NCBI RefSeq assembly: GCF_029227915.1
Contig: NC_079878.1
Span: 33,941,501-34,005,500, forward strand
Reading direction: 5' to 3'
Length of the DNA: 64,000 nt
Origin: Hydractinia symbiolongicarpus
Lineage: Eukaryota; Cnidaria; Hydrozoa; Anthoathecata; Hydractiniidae
Every line of letters begins with the position of its first letter. The first letter of the stretch is position 1. Of the stretch, positions 10,723 to 23,484 are shown in pieces. Made by a program: the position numbers and the translations under genes. Under the pieces are notes generated by a model. It worked only from the letters and a program-made list of their open reading frames with translations, was not told where the DNA came from and made no database searches.

Positions 10723-12542
10723 TGAGTTCCGGCAATCACGTCAAGTTAAGAAGAATGTTTTTTCTTGGAGTCCATTTGTCTCATTTATCACATTTATCAG
10801 GTCACGGTGCAACGTTAGTTCATTTAAGTCCCACAGTCAATCGTTTCATTGTTAATAGCGATGCAACCTAGTAATCTCAGGAAAATATCGCTAAATACAT
10901 GTTGGTACCAATTTGTGACCCAACCGTTGTAACTCAAACGGACTGACTACGTTAGAAAGTCAATGAAATGTAGTTTTTGAAACTGTCGCTATTTCTTTAG
11001 CGCGCAATAACGGCTAGGATTGGTCCCACAGCAAAAAATGACTTATAAATCTAAATTTTTAAATGAAGCGCAACCACAGCGCCCAGTGTAATCGCTGAGT
11101 TCCGGCAATCACGTCAAGTTAAGAAGAATGCTTTTTCTTGGAGGCCAATTGTCTCATTTATCACATTTATCAGGTCACGGTGCAAAGTTAGTTCATTTAA
11201 GTCCCACAGTCAATCGTTTCATTGTTAATAGCGATGCAACCTAGTAATCTCAGGAAAATATCGCTAAATACATGTTGGTACCAATTTGTGACCCAACCGT
11301 TGTAACTCAAACGGACTGACTACGTTAGAAAGTCAATGAAATGTAGTTTTTGAAACTGTCGCTATTTCTTCAGCGCGCGATAACGCATAGGATTGGTCCC
11401 ACAGTAAAAAATGACTTATTTATCTAAATTTTTAAGTGTAATCGCTGAGTTCCGGCAATCACGTCAAGTTAAGAAGAATGTTTTTTTCTTGGAGTCCATT
11501 TGTCTCATTTATCACATTTATCAGGTCACGGTGCAACGTTAGTTCATTTAAGTCCCACAGTCAATCGTTTCATTGTTAATAGCGATGCAACCTAGTAATC
11601 TCAGGAAAATATCGCTAAATACATGTTGGCACCAATTTGTGACCCAACCGTTGTAACTCAAACGGACTGACTACGTTAGAAAGTCAATGAAATGTAGTTT
11701 TTGAAACTGTCGCTATTTCTTTAGCGCGCAATAACAGCTAGGATTGGTCCCACAGCAAAAAATGACTTATAAATCTAAATTTTTAAATGAAGCGCAACCA
11801 CAGCGCCCAGTGTAATCGCTGAGTTCCGGCAATCACGTCAAGTTAAGAAGAATGCTTTTTCTTGGAGGCCAATTGTCTCATTTATCACATTTATCATGTC
11901 ACGGTGCAAAGTTAGTTCATTTAAGTCCCACAGTCAATCGTTTCATTGTTAATAGCGATGCAACCTAGTAATCTCAGGAAAATATCGCTAAATACATGTT
12001 GGTACCAATTTGTGACCCAACCGTTGTAACTCAAACGGACTGACTACGTTAGAAAGTCAATGAAATGTAGTTTTTGAAACTGCCGCTATTTCTTCAGCGC
12101 GCGATAACGGATAGGATTGGTCCCACAGTAAAAAATGACTTATTTATCTAAATTTTTAAGTGTAATCGCTGAGTTCCGGCAATCACGTCAAGTTAAGAAG
12201 AATATTTTTTCTTGGAGTCCATTTGTCTCATTTATCACATTTATCAGGTCACGGTGCAACGTTAGTTCATTTAAGTCCCACAGTCAATCGTTTCATTGTT
12301 AATAGCGATGCAACCTAGTAATCTCAGGAAAATATCGCTAAATACATGTTGGCACCAATTTGTGACCCAACCGTTGTAACTCAAACGGACTGACTACGTT
12401 AGAAAGTCAATGAAATGTAGTTTTTGAAACTGTCGCTATTTCTTTAGCGCGCAATAACGGCTAGGATTGGTCACACAGTAAAAAGTGACTTATTAATCTG
12501 AATTTTTAAATAAAGCGCTACCACAGCGCCCAGTGTAATCGC
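10373..12542 (+). repeat. Dimer HOR of 723-724 bp x 3 (short + full unit)
   Basis: Each dimer is a 350-bp dyad-less unit followed by a full-length 'gagtccatttg' unit. The copies are 10373-11095, 11096-11819 and 11820-12542. The middle copy is one base longer because of an extra T in a T tract near 11481. The short units carry 'aatgctttttctt' and the long units in copies 2 and 3 share 'ttggcaccaattt'. The third long unit ends differently ('cacacagtaaaaagtgac'), leading into the next D-type unit. Confidence 0.92.
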
Positions 12543-14779
12543 TGAGTTCCGGCAATCACGTCAAATTAGGAAAAATGTTTTTTCTTGAAGTCCAATTGTC
12601 TCATTTATCACATTTATCAGGTCACAGTCCAAAGTTAGTTCAATTAAGTCCCACAGTCAATCGTTTCATTGTTAAAAGCGATGCAACCTATTAATATGTG
12701 AAAAATATCGCTAAATTCATGTTGGTACGAATATGTGACCCAACCGTTGTAACTAAAGCGGATTGATAGCGTTAGAAAGTCAATGAAATGTGGTTTTTGA
12801 AACTGTTGCTACATCTTCAGCGCGCAATAACGGCTAGGATTGGTCCCACAGTAAAAACTGACTTACTTATTTATATTTTTAAATGAAGCGCTACCACAGC
12901 GCCCAGTGTAATCGCTGAGTTCCGGCAATCACGTCAATTTAAAAAAATGTTATTTCTTGGAGTTCAATTTTCTCATTTATAACATTTATCAGGTCACAGT
13001 CCAAAGTTAGTTCATTTAAGTCCCACAGTCAATCGTTTCACTGTTAAAAGCGATGCAACCTAGTGATATCAGGTAAATATCGCAAAATACATGTTGGTAC
13101 GAATATGTGACCCAACTATTGCAACTCAAACGGACTGACACCGTTAGAAAGTCAATGAAATGTAGTTTTTGAAACTGTCGCTATTCCTTCAGTGCGCGAT
13201 AACGGATAGGATTGGTCCCACAGCAAAAAATGACTTATTTATCTAAATTCTTAAATGAAGCGCAACCACAGCGCCCAGTGTAATCGCTGAGTTCCGGCAA
13301 TCACGTCAAGTTAAGAAGAATGTTTTTTCTTGGAGGCCAATTATCTCATTTATCACATTTATCAGGTCACAGTCCAAAGTTAGTTCAATTAAGTCCCACA
13401 GTCAATCGTTTCATTGTTAAAAGCGATGGAACCTATTAATATGTGAAAAATATCGCTAAATACATGTTGGTAAGAATATGTGACGCAACCGTTGTAACTG
13501 AAGCGGATTGATACCGTTAGAAAGTCAATGAAATGTGGTTTTTGAAACTGTTGCTACATCTTCAGCGCGCAATAACGGCTAGGATTGGTCCCACAGTAAA
13601 GACTGACTTACTTATTTATATTTTTAAATGAAGCGCTACCACAGCGCCCAGTGTAATCGCTGAGTTCCGGTAATCACGTCAATTTAAAAAAATGTTATTT
13701 CTTGGAGTTCAATTTTCTCATTTATAACATTTATCAGGTCACAGTCCAAATTTAGTTCATTTAAGTCCCACAGTCAATCGGTTCACTGTTAAAAGCGATG
13801 CAACCTAGTGATATCAGGTAAATTTCGCAAAATACATGTTGGTACGAATATGTGACCCAACCATTGCAACTCAAACGGACTGACACCGTTAGAAAGTCAA
13901 TGAAATGTAGTTTTTGAAACTGTCGCTATTTCTTTAGCGCGCAATAACGGCTAGGATTGGTCCCACAGTAAAAAATGGCTTATTAATCTAAATTTTTAAA
14001 TAAAGCGCTACCACAGCGCCCAGTGTAATCGCTGAGTTCCGGCAATCACGTCAAATTAGGAAAAATGTTTTTTCTTGGAGTCCAATTGTCTCATTTATCT
14101 CATTTATCAGGTCACAGTCCAAAGTTAGTTCAATTAAGTCCCACAGTCAATCGTTTCATTGTTAAAAGCGATGCAACCTATTAATATGTGAAAAATATTG
14201 CTAAATACATGTTGGTACAAATGTATGTGACGCAACCGTTTTAACTGAAGCGGATTGATACCGTTAGAAAGTCAATGAAATGTGGTTTTTGAAACTGTTG
14301 CTACATTTTCAGCGCGCAATAACGGCTAGGATTGGTCCCACAGTAAAGACTGACTTACTTATTTATATTTTTAAATGAAGCGTTACCACAGCGCCCAGTG
14401 TAATCGCTGAGTTCCGGCAATCACGTCAATTTAAAAAAATGTTATTTCTTGGAGTTCAATTTTCTCATTTATAACATTTATCAGGTCACAGTCCAAAGTT
14501 AGTTCATTTAAGTCCCACAGTCAATCGTTTCACTGTTAAAAGCGATGCAACCTAGTGATATCAGGTAAATATCGCAAAATACATGTTGGTACGAATATGT
14601 GATACAAATATTGCAACTCAAACGGACTGACACCGTTAGAAAGTCAATGAAATGTAGTTTTTGTAACTGTCGCTATTTCTTTAGCGCGCAATAACGGCTA
14701 GGATTGGTCCCACAGTAAAAAATGACTTATTTATCTAAATTTTTAAATGAAGCGCAACCACAGCGCCCAGTGTAATCGC
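12543..14779 (+). repeat. Irregular dimer HOR (~745 bp) x 3
   Basis: Units start at 12543, 12916 (372), 13288, 13661 (372), 14033 (375) and 14408 (372). A unit ending with 'attaatatgtg'/'gtggttttt' alternates with a B-type 'cgtcaatttaaaaaaatg' unit. The second dimer starts with a C-type head ('caagttaag', 'ggaggcc') joined to a D-type tail, so 13288-13660 is a chimeric unit. The unit at 14033 has a 2-base insertion in 'acaaatgtatgtgacgc'. Confidence 0.8.
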
Positions 14780-17365
14780 TGAGTTCAGGCAATCACGTCA
14801 AGTTAAGAAGAATGTTTTTTCTTGGAGGCCAATTGTCTCATTTATCACATTTATCAGGTCACGGTGCAAAGTTAGTTCATTTAAGTCCCACAGTCAATCG
14901 TTTCATTGTTAATAGCGATGCAACCTAGTAATGTCAGGAAAATATCGCTAAATACATGTTGGTACCAATTTGTGACCCAAACGTTGTAACTCAAACGGAC
15001 TGACTACGTTAGAAAGTCAATGAAATGTAGTTTTTGAAACTGTCGCTATTTCTTTAGGGCGCAATAACGGCTAGGATTGGTCCCACAGTAAAAAATGACT
15101 TATTAATCTAAATTTTTAAATAAAGCGCTACCACAGCGCCCTGTGTAATCGCTGAGTTCCGGCAATCACGTCAAATTAAGAAGAATATTATTTCATGGAG
15201 TCAAATTGTCTCATTTATCACATTTATCAGGTCACGGACCAAAGTTAGCTCAATTAAGTCCCACAGTCAATCGTTTCATTGTTAATAGCGATACAACCTA
15301 GTAATCTCAGAAAAATATCGCTAAACACATGTTGGTACCAATATGTGACCCAACCGTTGTAACTCAAACGGACTGACTCCGTTAGAAAGTCAATGAAATG
15401 TTGTTTTTGTAACTGTCGCTATTTCTTTAGCGCGCAATAACGGCTAGGATTGGTCCTACAGTAAAAAATGACTTAATAATCTAAATTTTTAAATAAAGCG
15501 CTACCACAGCGCCAGTGTAATCGCTGAGTTCCGGCAATCACGTGAAATTAAGAAAAATGTTTTTTCTTGGAGTCCAATTGTCTCATTTATCACATTTATC
15601 AGGTCACACTCCAAAGTTAGTTCAATTAATTCCCACAGTCAATCGTTTCATTGTTAAAAGCGATGCCACCTATTAATATGTGAAAAATATCGCTAAATAC
15701 ATGTTGGTACGAATATGTGACGCAACCGTTGTAACTGAAGCGGATTGATACCCTTAGAAAGTCAATGAAATGTGGTTTTTAAAACCGTTGTTACTTCTTC
15801 AGCGCGCGATAACGGCTAGGATTGGTCCACAGTAAAAAATGACTTATTTATCTAAATTTTTAAGTGTAATCGCTGAGTTCCGGCAATCACGTCAAGTTAA
15901 GAAGAATGTTTTTTCTTGGAGTCCAATTGTCTCATTTATCACATTTATCAGGTCACGGTGCAAAGTTAGTTCATTTAAGTCCCACAGTCAATCGTTTCAT
16001 TGTTAATAGCGATGCAACCTAGTAATCTCAGGAAAATATCGCTAAATACATGTTGGTACCAATATGTGACTCAACCGTTGTAACTCAAACGGACTGACTA
16101 CGTTAGAAAGTCAATGAAATGTAGTTTTTAAAACTGTCGCTATTTCTTTAGCGCGCAATAACGGCTAGGATTGGTCCCACAGTAAAAAGTGACTTATTAA
16201 TCTAAATTTTTAAATAAAGCGCTACCACAGCGCCCAGTGTAATCGCTGAGTTCCGGCAATCACGTCAAATTAGGAAAAATGTTTTTTCTTGGAGTCCAAT
16301 TGTCTCATTTATCACATTTATCAGGTCACAGTCCAAAGTTTGTTCCATTAAGTCCCACAGTCAATCGTTTCATTGTTAAAAGCGATGCAACCTATTAATA
16401 TGTGAAAAATATCGCTAAATACATGTTGGTACGAATATGTGACGCAACCGTTGTAACTGAAGTGGATTGATACCGTTAGAAAGTCAATGAAATGTGGTTT
16501 TTGAAACTGTCGCTATTTCTTCAGCGCGCGATAACGGATAGGATTGGTCCCACAGTAAAAAATGACTTATTTATCTAAATTTTTAAATGAAGCGCAACCA
16601 CAGCGCCCAGTGTAATCGCTGAGTTCCGGCAATCACGTCAAGTTAAGAAGAATGTTTTTTCTTGGAGGCCAATTGTCTCATTTATCACATTTATCAGGTC
16701 ACGGTGCAAAGTTAGTTCATTTAAGTCCCACAGTCAATCGTTTCATTGTTAATAGCGATGCAACCTAGTAATGTCAAAAAAATATCGCTAAATACATGTT
16801 GGTACCAATTTGTGACCCAACCGTTGTAACTCAAACGGACTGACTATGTTAGAAAGTCAATGAAATGTAGTTTTTGAAACTGTCGCTATTTCTTTAGGGC
16901 GCAATAACGGCTAGGATTGGTCCCACAGTAAAAAATGACTTATTAATCTAAATTTTTAAATAAAGCGCTACCACAGCGCCCAGTGTAATCGCTGAGTTCC
17001 GGCAATCACGTGAAATTAAGAAGAATGTTTTTTCTTGGAGGCCAATTGTCTCATTTATCACATTTATCAGGTCACAGTCCAAAGTTAGTCCAATTAAGTC
17101 CCACAGTCAATCGTTTCATTGTTAAAAGCGATGCAACCTATTAGTATGTGAAAAATATCGCTAAATACATGTTGGTACGAATATGTGACGCAACCGTTGT
17201 AACTGAAGCGGATTGATACCGTTAGAAAGTCAATGAAATGTGGTTTTTGAAACTGTTGCTACATCTTCAGCGCGCAATAACGGCTAGGTTTGGTCCCACA
17301 GTAAAAAATGACTTATAAATCTAAATTTTTAAATGAAGCGCTACCACAGCGCCCAGTGTAATCCT
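14780..17365 (+). repeat. Mixed monomer tract without a clear HOR
   Basis: Units start at 14780, 15153 (372), 15525 (349), 15874, 16247, 16620 and 16993. C-type units alternate with D and CACGTG types. The pair at 15153 and 15525 ('ttatttcatgg' followed by 'cacgtgaaattaag') recurs at 19975/20348 and 34868/35241. The unit at 15525 combines the 23-bp dyad deletion with a 1-bp loss in 'ggtccacag'. No gene or other element is seen. Confidence 0.8.
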
Positions 17366-19974
17366 TGAGTTCCGGCAATCATGTCAAATAAAGAAGAATG
17401 TTATTTCTAGGAGTCCAATTTTCTCATTTATCACATTTATGAGGTCACAGTCCAAAGTTAGTTCATTTAAGTCCCACAGTCAATCGTTTCACTGTTAAAA
17501 GCGATGCAACCTACTGATATCAGGTAAATATCGCAAAATACATGTTGGTATGAATATGTGACCCAACCATTACAACTCAAACGGACTGACACCGTTAGAA
17601 AGTCAATGAAATGCAGTTTTTGAAACTGTCGCTATTTCTTCAGCGCGCGATAACGGTTAGGATTGGTCCCACAGTAAAAAATGACTTATTAATCTAAATT
17701 TTTAAATAAAGCGCTACCACAGCGCCCAGTGTAATCGCTGAATTCCGGCAATCACGTCAAATTAAGAAAAATGTTTTTTCTTGGAGTCCAATTGTCTCAT
17801 TTATCACATTTATCAGGTCACAGTCCAAAGTTAATTCAATCAAGTCCCACAGTCAATCGTTTCATTGTTAAAAGCGATGCAACCTATTAATATGTGAAAA
17901 ATATCGCTAAATACATGTTGGTACGAATATGTGACGCAACCGTTGTAACTGAAGCGGATTGATACCGTTAGAAAGTCAATGAAATGTGGTTTTTGAAACT
18001 GTTGCTACATCTTCAGCGCGCAATAACTGCTAGGATTGGTCGCACAGTAAAGAATGACTTACTTATTTATATTTTTAAATGAAGCGCTACCACAGCGCTA
18101 AGTGTAATCGCTGAGTTCCGGCAATCACGTCAAATTAAGAAAAATGTTATTTCTTGGAGTTCAATTCTCTCATTTATAACATTTATCAGGTCACAGTCCA
18201 AAGTTAGTTCAATTAAGTCCCACAGTCAATCGTTTCATTGTTAAAAGCGATGCAACCTAGTAATATCAGAAAAATATCGCTAAATACATGTTGGTATGAA
18301 TATGTGACCCAAACGTTGTAACTCAAACGGACTGACACCGTTAGAAAGTCAATTAAATGCAGTTTTTGAAACTGTCGCTATTTCTTCAGCGCGCGATAAC
18401 GGTTAGGATTGGTCCCACAGTAAAAAATGACTTATTAATCTAAATTTTTAAATAAAGCGCTACCACAGCGCCCAGTGTAATCGCTGAGTTCCGGCAATCA
18501 CGTCAAATTAAGAAAAATATTTTTCTTGGAGTCCAATTGTCTCATTTATCACATTTATCCAGTCACAGTCCAAAGTTAATTCAATTAAGTCCCACAGTCA
18601 ATCGTTTCATTGTTAAAAGCGATGCAACCTATTAATATGTGAAAAATATCGCTAAATACATGTTGGTACGAATATGTGACGCAACCGTTGTAACTGAAGC
18701 GGATTGATACCGTTAGAAAGTCAATGAAATGTGGTTTTTGAAACTGTTGCTACATCTTCAGCGCGCAATAACGGCTAGGATTGGTCGCACAGTAAAGAAT
18801 GACTTACTTATTTATATTTTTAAATGAAGCGCTACCACAGCGCCAAGTGTAATCGCTGAGTTCCGGCAATCACGTCAAATTAAGAAAAATGTTATTTCTT
18901 GGAGTTCAATTCTCTCATTTATAACATTTATCAGGTCACAGTCCAAAGTTAGTTCAATTAAGTCCCACAGTCAATCGTTTCATTGTTAAAAGCGATGCAA
19001 CCTAGTAATATCAGAAAAATATCGCTAAATACATGTTGGTATGAATATGTGACCCAAACGTTGTAACTCAAACGGACTGACACCGTTAGAAAGTCAATTA
19101 AATGCAGTTTTTGAAACTGTCGCTATTTCTTCAGCGCGCGATAACGGTTAGGATTGGTCCCACAGTAAAAAATGACTTATTAATCTAAATTTTTAAATAA
19201 AGCGCTACCACAGCGCCCAGTGTAATCGCTGAGTTCCGGCAATCACGTCAAATTAAGAAAAATATTTTTCTTGGAGTCCAATTGTCTCATTTATCACATT
19301 TATCCAGTCACAGTCCAAAGTTAATTCAATTAAGTCCCACAGTCAATCGTTTCATTGTTAAAAGCGATGCAACCTATTAATATGTGAAAAATATCGCTAA
19401 ATACATGTTGGTACGAATATGTGACGCAACCGTTGTAACTGAAGCGGATTGATACCGTTAGAGAGTCAATGAAATGTGGTTTTTGAAACTGTTGCTACAT
19501 CTTCAGCGCGCAATAACGGCTAGGATTGGTCGCACAGTAAAGAATGACTTACTTATTTATATTTTTAAATGAAGCGCTACCACAGCGCCAAGTGTAATCG
19601 CTGAGTTCCGGCAATCACGTCAAATTAAGAAAAATGTTATTTCTTGGAGTTCAATTCTCTCATTTATAACATTTATCAGGTCACAGTCCAAAGTTAGTTC
19701 AATTAAGTCCCACAGTCAATCCTTTCATTGTTAAAAGCGATGCAACCTAGTAATATCAGAAAAATATCGCTAAATACATGTTGGTACGAATATGTGACAC
19801 AACCGTTTTAACTCAAACGGACTGAGACCGTTAGAAAGTCAATGAAGTGTAGTTTCGGAAACTGTCGCTATTTCTTCAGCGCGCGATAACGGATAGGATT
19901 GGTCCCACAGTTAAAAAGGACTTATTTATCTAAATCTTTAAATGAAGCGCTACCACAGCGCCCAGTGTAATCCC
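17366..19974 (+). repeat. E-type unit followed by dimer HOR, 745-746 bp x 3
   Basis: The unit at 17366 is E type ('tgtcaaataaag'). It is followed by dimers 17739-18484, 18485-19229 and 19230-19974. Each dimer is an 'attaagaaaaatg...attaatatgtg' unit plus a unit with 'ggagttcaattctctc' and 'taacatttatc'. Copies 2 and 3 share a one-base loss ('aaaaatatttttctt') and differ at very few sites until the end of copy 3, where the tail changes to 'gacacaaccgttttaactc'. The same three unit types occur as a trimer repeat at 32641-34867, so different units of one ancestral block were amplified at each place. Confidence 0.9.
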
Positions 19975-20718
19975 TGAGGTCCGGCAATCATGTCAAATTA
20001 GGAAGAATATTATTTCATGGAGTCCAATTGTCTCATTTATTACATTTATCAGGTCACGGACCAAAGTTAGCTCAATTAAGTCCCACAGTCAATTGTTTCA
20101 TTGTTAATAGCGATGCAACCTAGTAATCTCAGAAAAATATCGCTAAATACATGTTGGTACCAATATGTGACCCAACCGTTGTAACTCAAACGGACTGAGT
20201 CCGTTAGAAAGTCAATGAAATGTAGTTTTTGTAACTGTCGCTATTTCTTTAGTGCGCAATAACGGCTAGGATTGGTCATACAGTAAAAAATGACTTAATA
20301 ATCTAAATTTTTAAATAAAGCGCTACCACAGCGCCCAGTGTAATCGCTGAGTTCCGGCAATCACGTGAAATTAAGAAAAATGTTTTTTCTTGGAGTCCAA
20401 TTGTCTCATTTATCACATTTATCAGGTCACACTCCAAAGTTAGTTGAATTAAGTCCCACAGTCAATCGTTTCATTGTTAAAAGCGATGCCACCTATTAAT
20501 ATGTGAAAAATATCGCTAAATACATGTTGGTACGAATATGTGACGCAACCGTTGTAACTGAAGCGGATTGATACCGTTAGAAAGTCAATGAAATGTGGTT
20601 TTTAAAACTGTTGCTACTTCTTCAGCGCGCGATAACGGCTAGGATTGGTCCACAGTAAAGAATGACTTACTTATCTAAATTTTTAAATGAACCGCTACCA
20701 CAGCGCCAATGTAATCGC
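19975..20718 (+). repeat. Two-unit block shared with 15153 and 34868
   Basis: The units at 19975 ('ttatttcatgg') and 20348 ('cacgtgaaattaag', tail 'ggtccacagtaaag') match, in order, the units at 34868 and 35241 and, less fully, those at 15153 and 15525. The second unit here is 371 bp because of two 1-bp losses: 'ggtccacag' and 'agcgccaatg'. Those losses are shared with the 35241 copy, which supports common descent of the block. Confidence 0.8.
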
Positions 20719-23484
20719 TGAGTTCCCGCAATCACGTCAAATTAAGAAGAATGTTATTTCTTGGAGTCCTATTGTCTGATTTATCACATTTATCAGGTCA
20801 CAGTCCAAAGTTAGTTCAATTAAGTCCTACAGTCAATCGTTTCATTTTTAAAGGTGATGCAACCTAGTAATATCAGAAAAATATCGCTAAATACATGTTG
20901 GTACGAATATGTGACCAAACCGTTGTACCTTAAACGGACTGACACCGTTAGAAAGTCAATGAAATGTAGTTTTTGAAACTTTCGCTATTTCTTCAGCGCG
21001 CGATAACGGATAGGATTGGTTCCACAGTAAAGAATGACTTATTTATCTAAATTTTTAAATGAAGCGCCACCACAGCGCCCAGTGTAATCGCTGACTTCCG
21101 GCAATCACGTCAAATAGAGAAGATTGTTATTTCTTGGAGTCCAATTTTCTCATTTATAACATTTATCAGGTCACAGTTCAAAGTTAGTTCATTTAAGTCC
21201 CACAGTCAATCGTTTCACTGTTAAAAGCGATGCAAACTAGTGATATCAGGTAAATATCGCAAAATACATGTTGGTAAGAATATGTGACCAAATATTGCAA
21301 CTCAAACGGACTGACACCGTTAGAAAGTCAATGAAATGTAGTTTTTGAAACTGTCGCTATTTCTTCAGCGCGCGATAACGGATAGGATTGGTCCCAAAGT
21401 AAAAAATGACTTATTTATCTAAATTTTTAAATGAAGCGCAACCACAGCGCCCAGTGTAATCGCTGAGTTCCGGCAATCACGTCAAGTTAAGAAGAATGTT
21501 TTTTCTTGGAGGCCAATTGTCTCATTTATCACATTTATCAGGTCACGGTGCAAAGTTAGTTCATTTAAGTCCCACAGTCAATCGTTTCATTGTTAATAGC
21601 GATGCAACCTAGTAATCTCAGGAAAATATCGCTAAATACATGTTGGTAACAATTTGTGACCCAACCGTTGTAACTCAAACGGACTGACACCGTTAGAAAG
21701 TCAATGAAATGTAGTTTTTGAAACTGTCGCTATTTCTTCAGCGCGCGATAACGGTTAGGATTGGTCCCACAGTAAAAAATGACTTATTTATCTAAATTTT
21801 TTAATGAAGGGCAACCACAGCGCCCAGTGTAATCGCTGAGTTCCGGCAATCACGTCAAGTTAAGAAGAATGTTTTTTCTTGGAGTCCAATTGTCTCATTT
21901 ATCACATTTATAAGGTCAGGGTGCAAAGTTAATTCATTTAAGTCCCACAGTCAATCGTTTCATTGTTAATAGCGATGAAACCTAGTAATCTCAGGAAAAT
22001 ATCGCTAAATACATGTTGGTACCAATTTGTGACCCAACCGTTGTAACTCAAATAGACTGACTACGTTAGAAAGTCAATGAAATGTAGTTTTTGAAACTGT
22101 CGCTATTTCTTTACCGCGCGATAACGGCTAGGATTGGTCCACAGTAAAGAATGACTTACTTATCTAAATTTTTAAATGAACCGCTACCACAGCGCCAATG
22201 TAATCGCTGAGTTCCCGCAATCACGTCAAATTAAGAAGAATGTTATTTCTTGGAGTCCTATTGTCTGATTTATCACATTTATCAGGTCACAGTCCAAAGT
22301 TAGTTCAATTAAGTCCTACAGTCAATCGTTTCATTTTTAAAGGTGATGCAACCTGGTAATATCAGAAAAATATCGCTAAATACATGTTGGTACGAATATG
22401 TGACCAAACCGTTGTACCTTAAACGGACTGACACCGTTAGAAAGTCAATGAAATGTAGTTTTTGAAACTTTCGCTATTTCTTCAGCGCGCGATAACTGAT
22501 AGGATTGGTTCCACAGTAAAGAATGACTTATTTATCTAAATTTTTAAATGAAGCGCCACCACAGCGCCCAGTGTAATCGCTGACTTCCGGCAATCACGTC
22601 AAATAAAGAAGATTGTTATTTCTTGGAGTCCAATTTTCTTATTTATAACATTTATCAGGTCACAGTTCAAAGTTTGTTCATTTAAGTCCCACAGTCAATC
22701 GTTTCACTGTTAAAAGCGATGCAAACTAGTGATATCAGGTAAATATCGCAAAATACATGTTGGTACGAATATGTGACCCAAATATTGCAACTCAAACGGA
22801 CTGACACCGTTAGAAAGTCAATGAAATGTAGTTTTTGAAACTGTCGCTATTTCTTCAGCGCGCGATAACGGATAGGATTGGTCCCAAAGTAAAAAATGAC
22901 TTATTTATCTAAATTTTTAAATGAAGCGCAACCACAGCGCCCAGTGTAATCGCTGAGTTCCGGCAATCACGTCAAGTTAAGAAGAATGTTTTTTCTTGGA
23001 GGCCAATTGTCTCATTTATCACATTTATCAGGTCACGGTGCAAAGTTAGTTCATTTAAGTCCCACAGTCAATCGTTTCATTGTTAATAGCGATGCAACCT
23101 AGTAATCTCAGGAAAATATCGCTAAATACATGTTGGTACCAATTTGTGACCCAACCGTTGTAACTCAAACGGACTGACACCGTTAGAAAGTCAATGAAAT
23201 GTAGTTTTTGAAACTGTCGCTATTCCTTCAGCGCGCAATAACGGATAGGATTGGTCCCACAGTAAAAAATGAGTTATTTATCTAAATTTTTAAATGAAGC
23301 GCAACCACAGCGCCCAGTGTAATCGCTGAGTTCCGGCAATCACGTCAAGTTAAGAAGAATGTTTTTTCTTGGAGTCCAATTGTCTCATTTATCACATTTA
23401 TAAGGTCACGGTGCAAAGTTAATTCATTTAAGTCCCACAGTCAATCGTTTCATTGTTAATAGCGATGAAACCTAGTAATCTCAG
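20719..23484 (+). repeat. Tetramer HOR, 1489-1490 bp, nearly 2 copies
   Basis: Units start at 20719, 21092, 21464, 21837 and then 22208, 22581, 22954, 23327. The order is A type ('tgagttcccgc', 'gtcctattgtctgattt'), 'tgacttccgg' type, C type with 'ggaggcc', and C type with 'catttataaggtca'. The repeated segment actually starts within the preceding unit tail, at about 20631 and 22120. Copy 2 stops matching at about 23484, inside its fourth unit, where the tail changes to 'ggtaaatatcgcaaaatac'. Confidence 0.88.

Noticed and set aside
20724-20744. CENP-B box-like 'cccgcaatcacgtcaaa' in A-type units
   Set aside because: Compared with the known CENP-B box core (TTCG, A, CGGG spacing) on either strand, the required bases do not line up. 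Only CCCG is shared.
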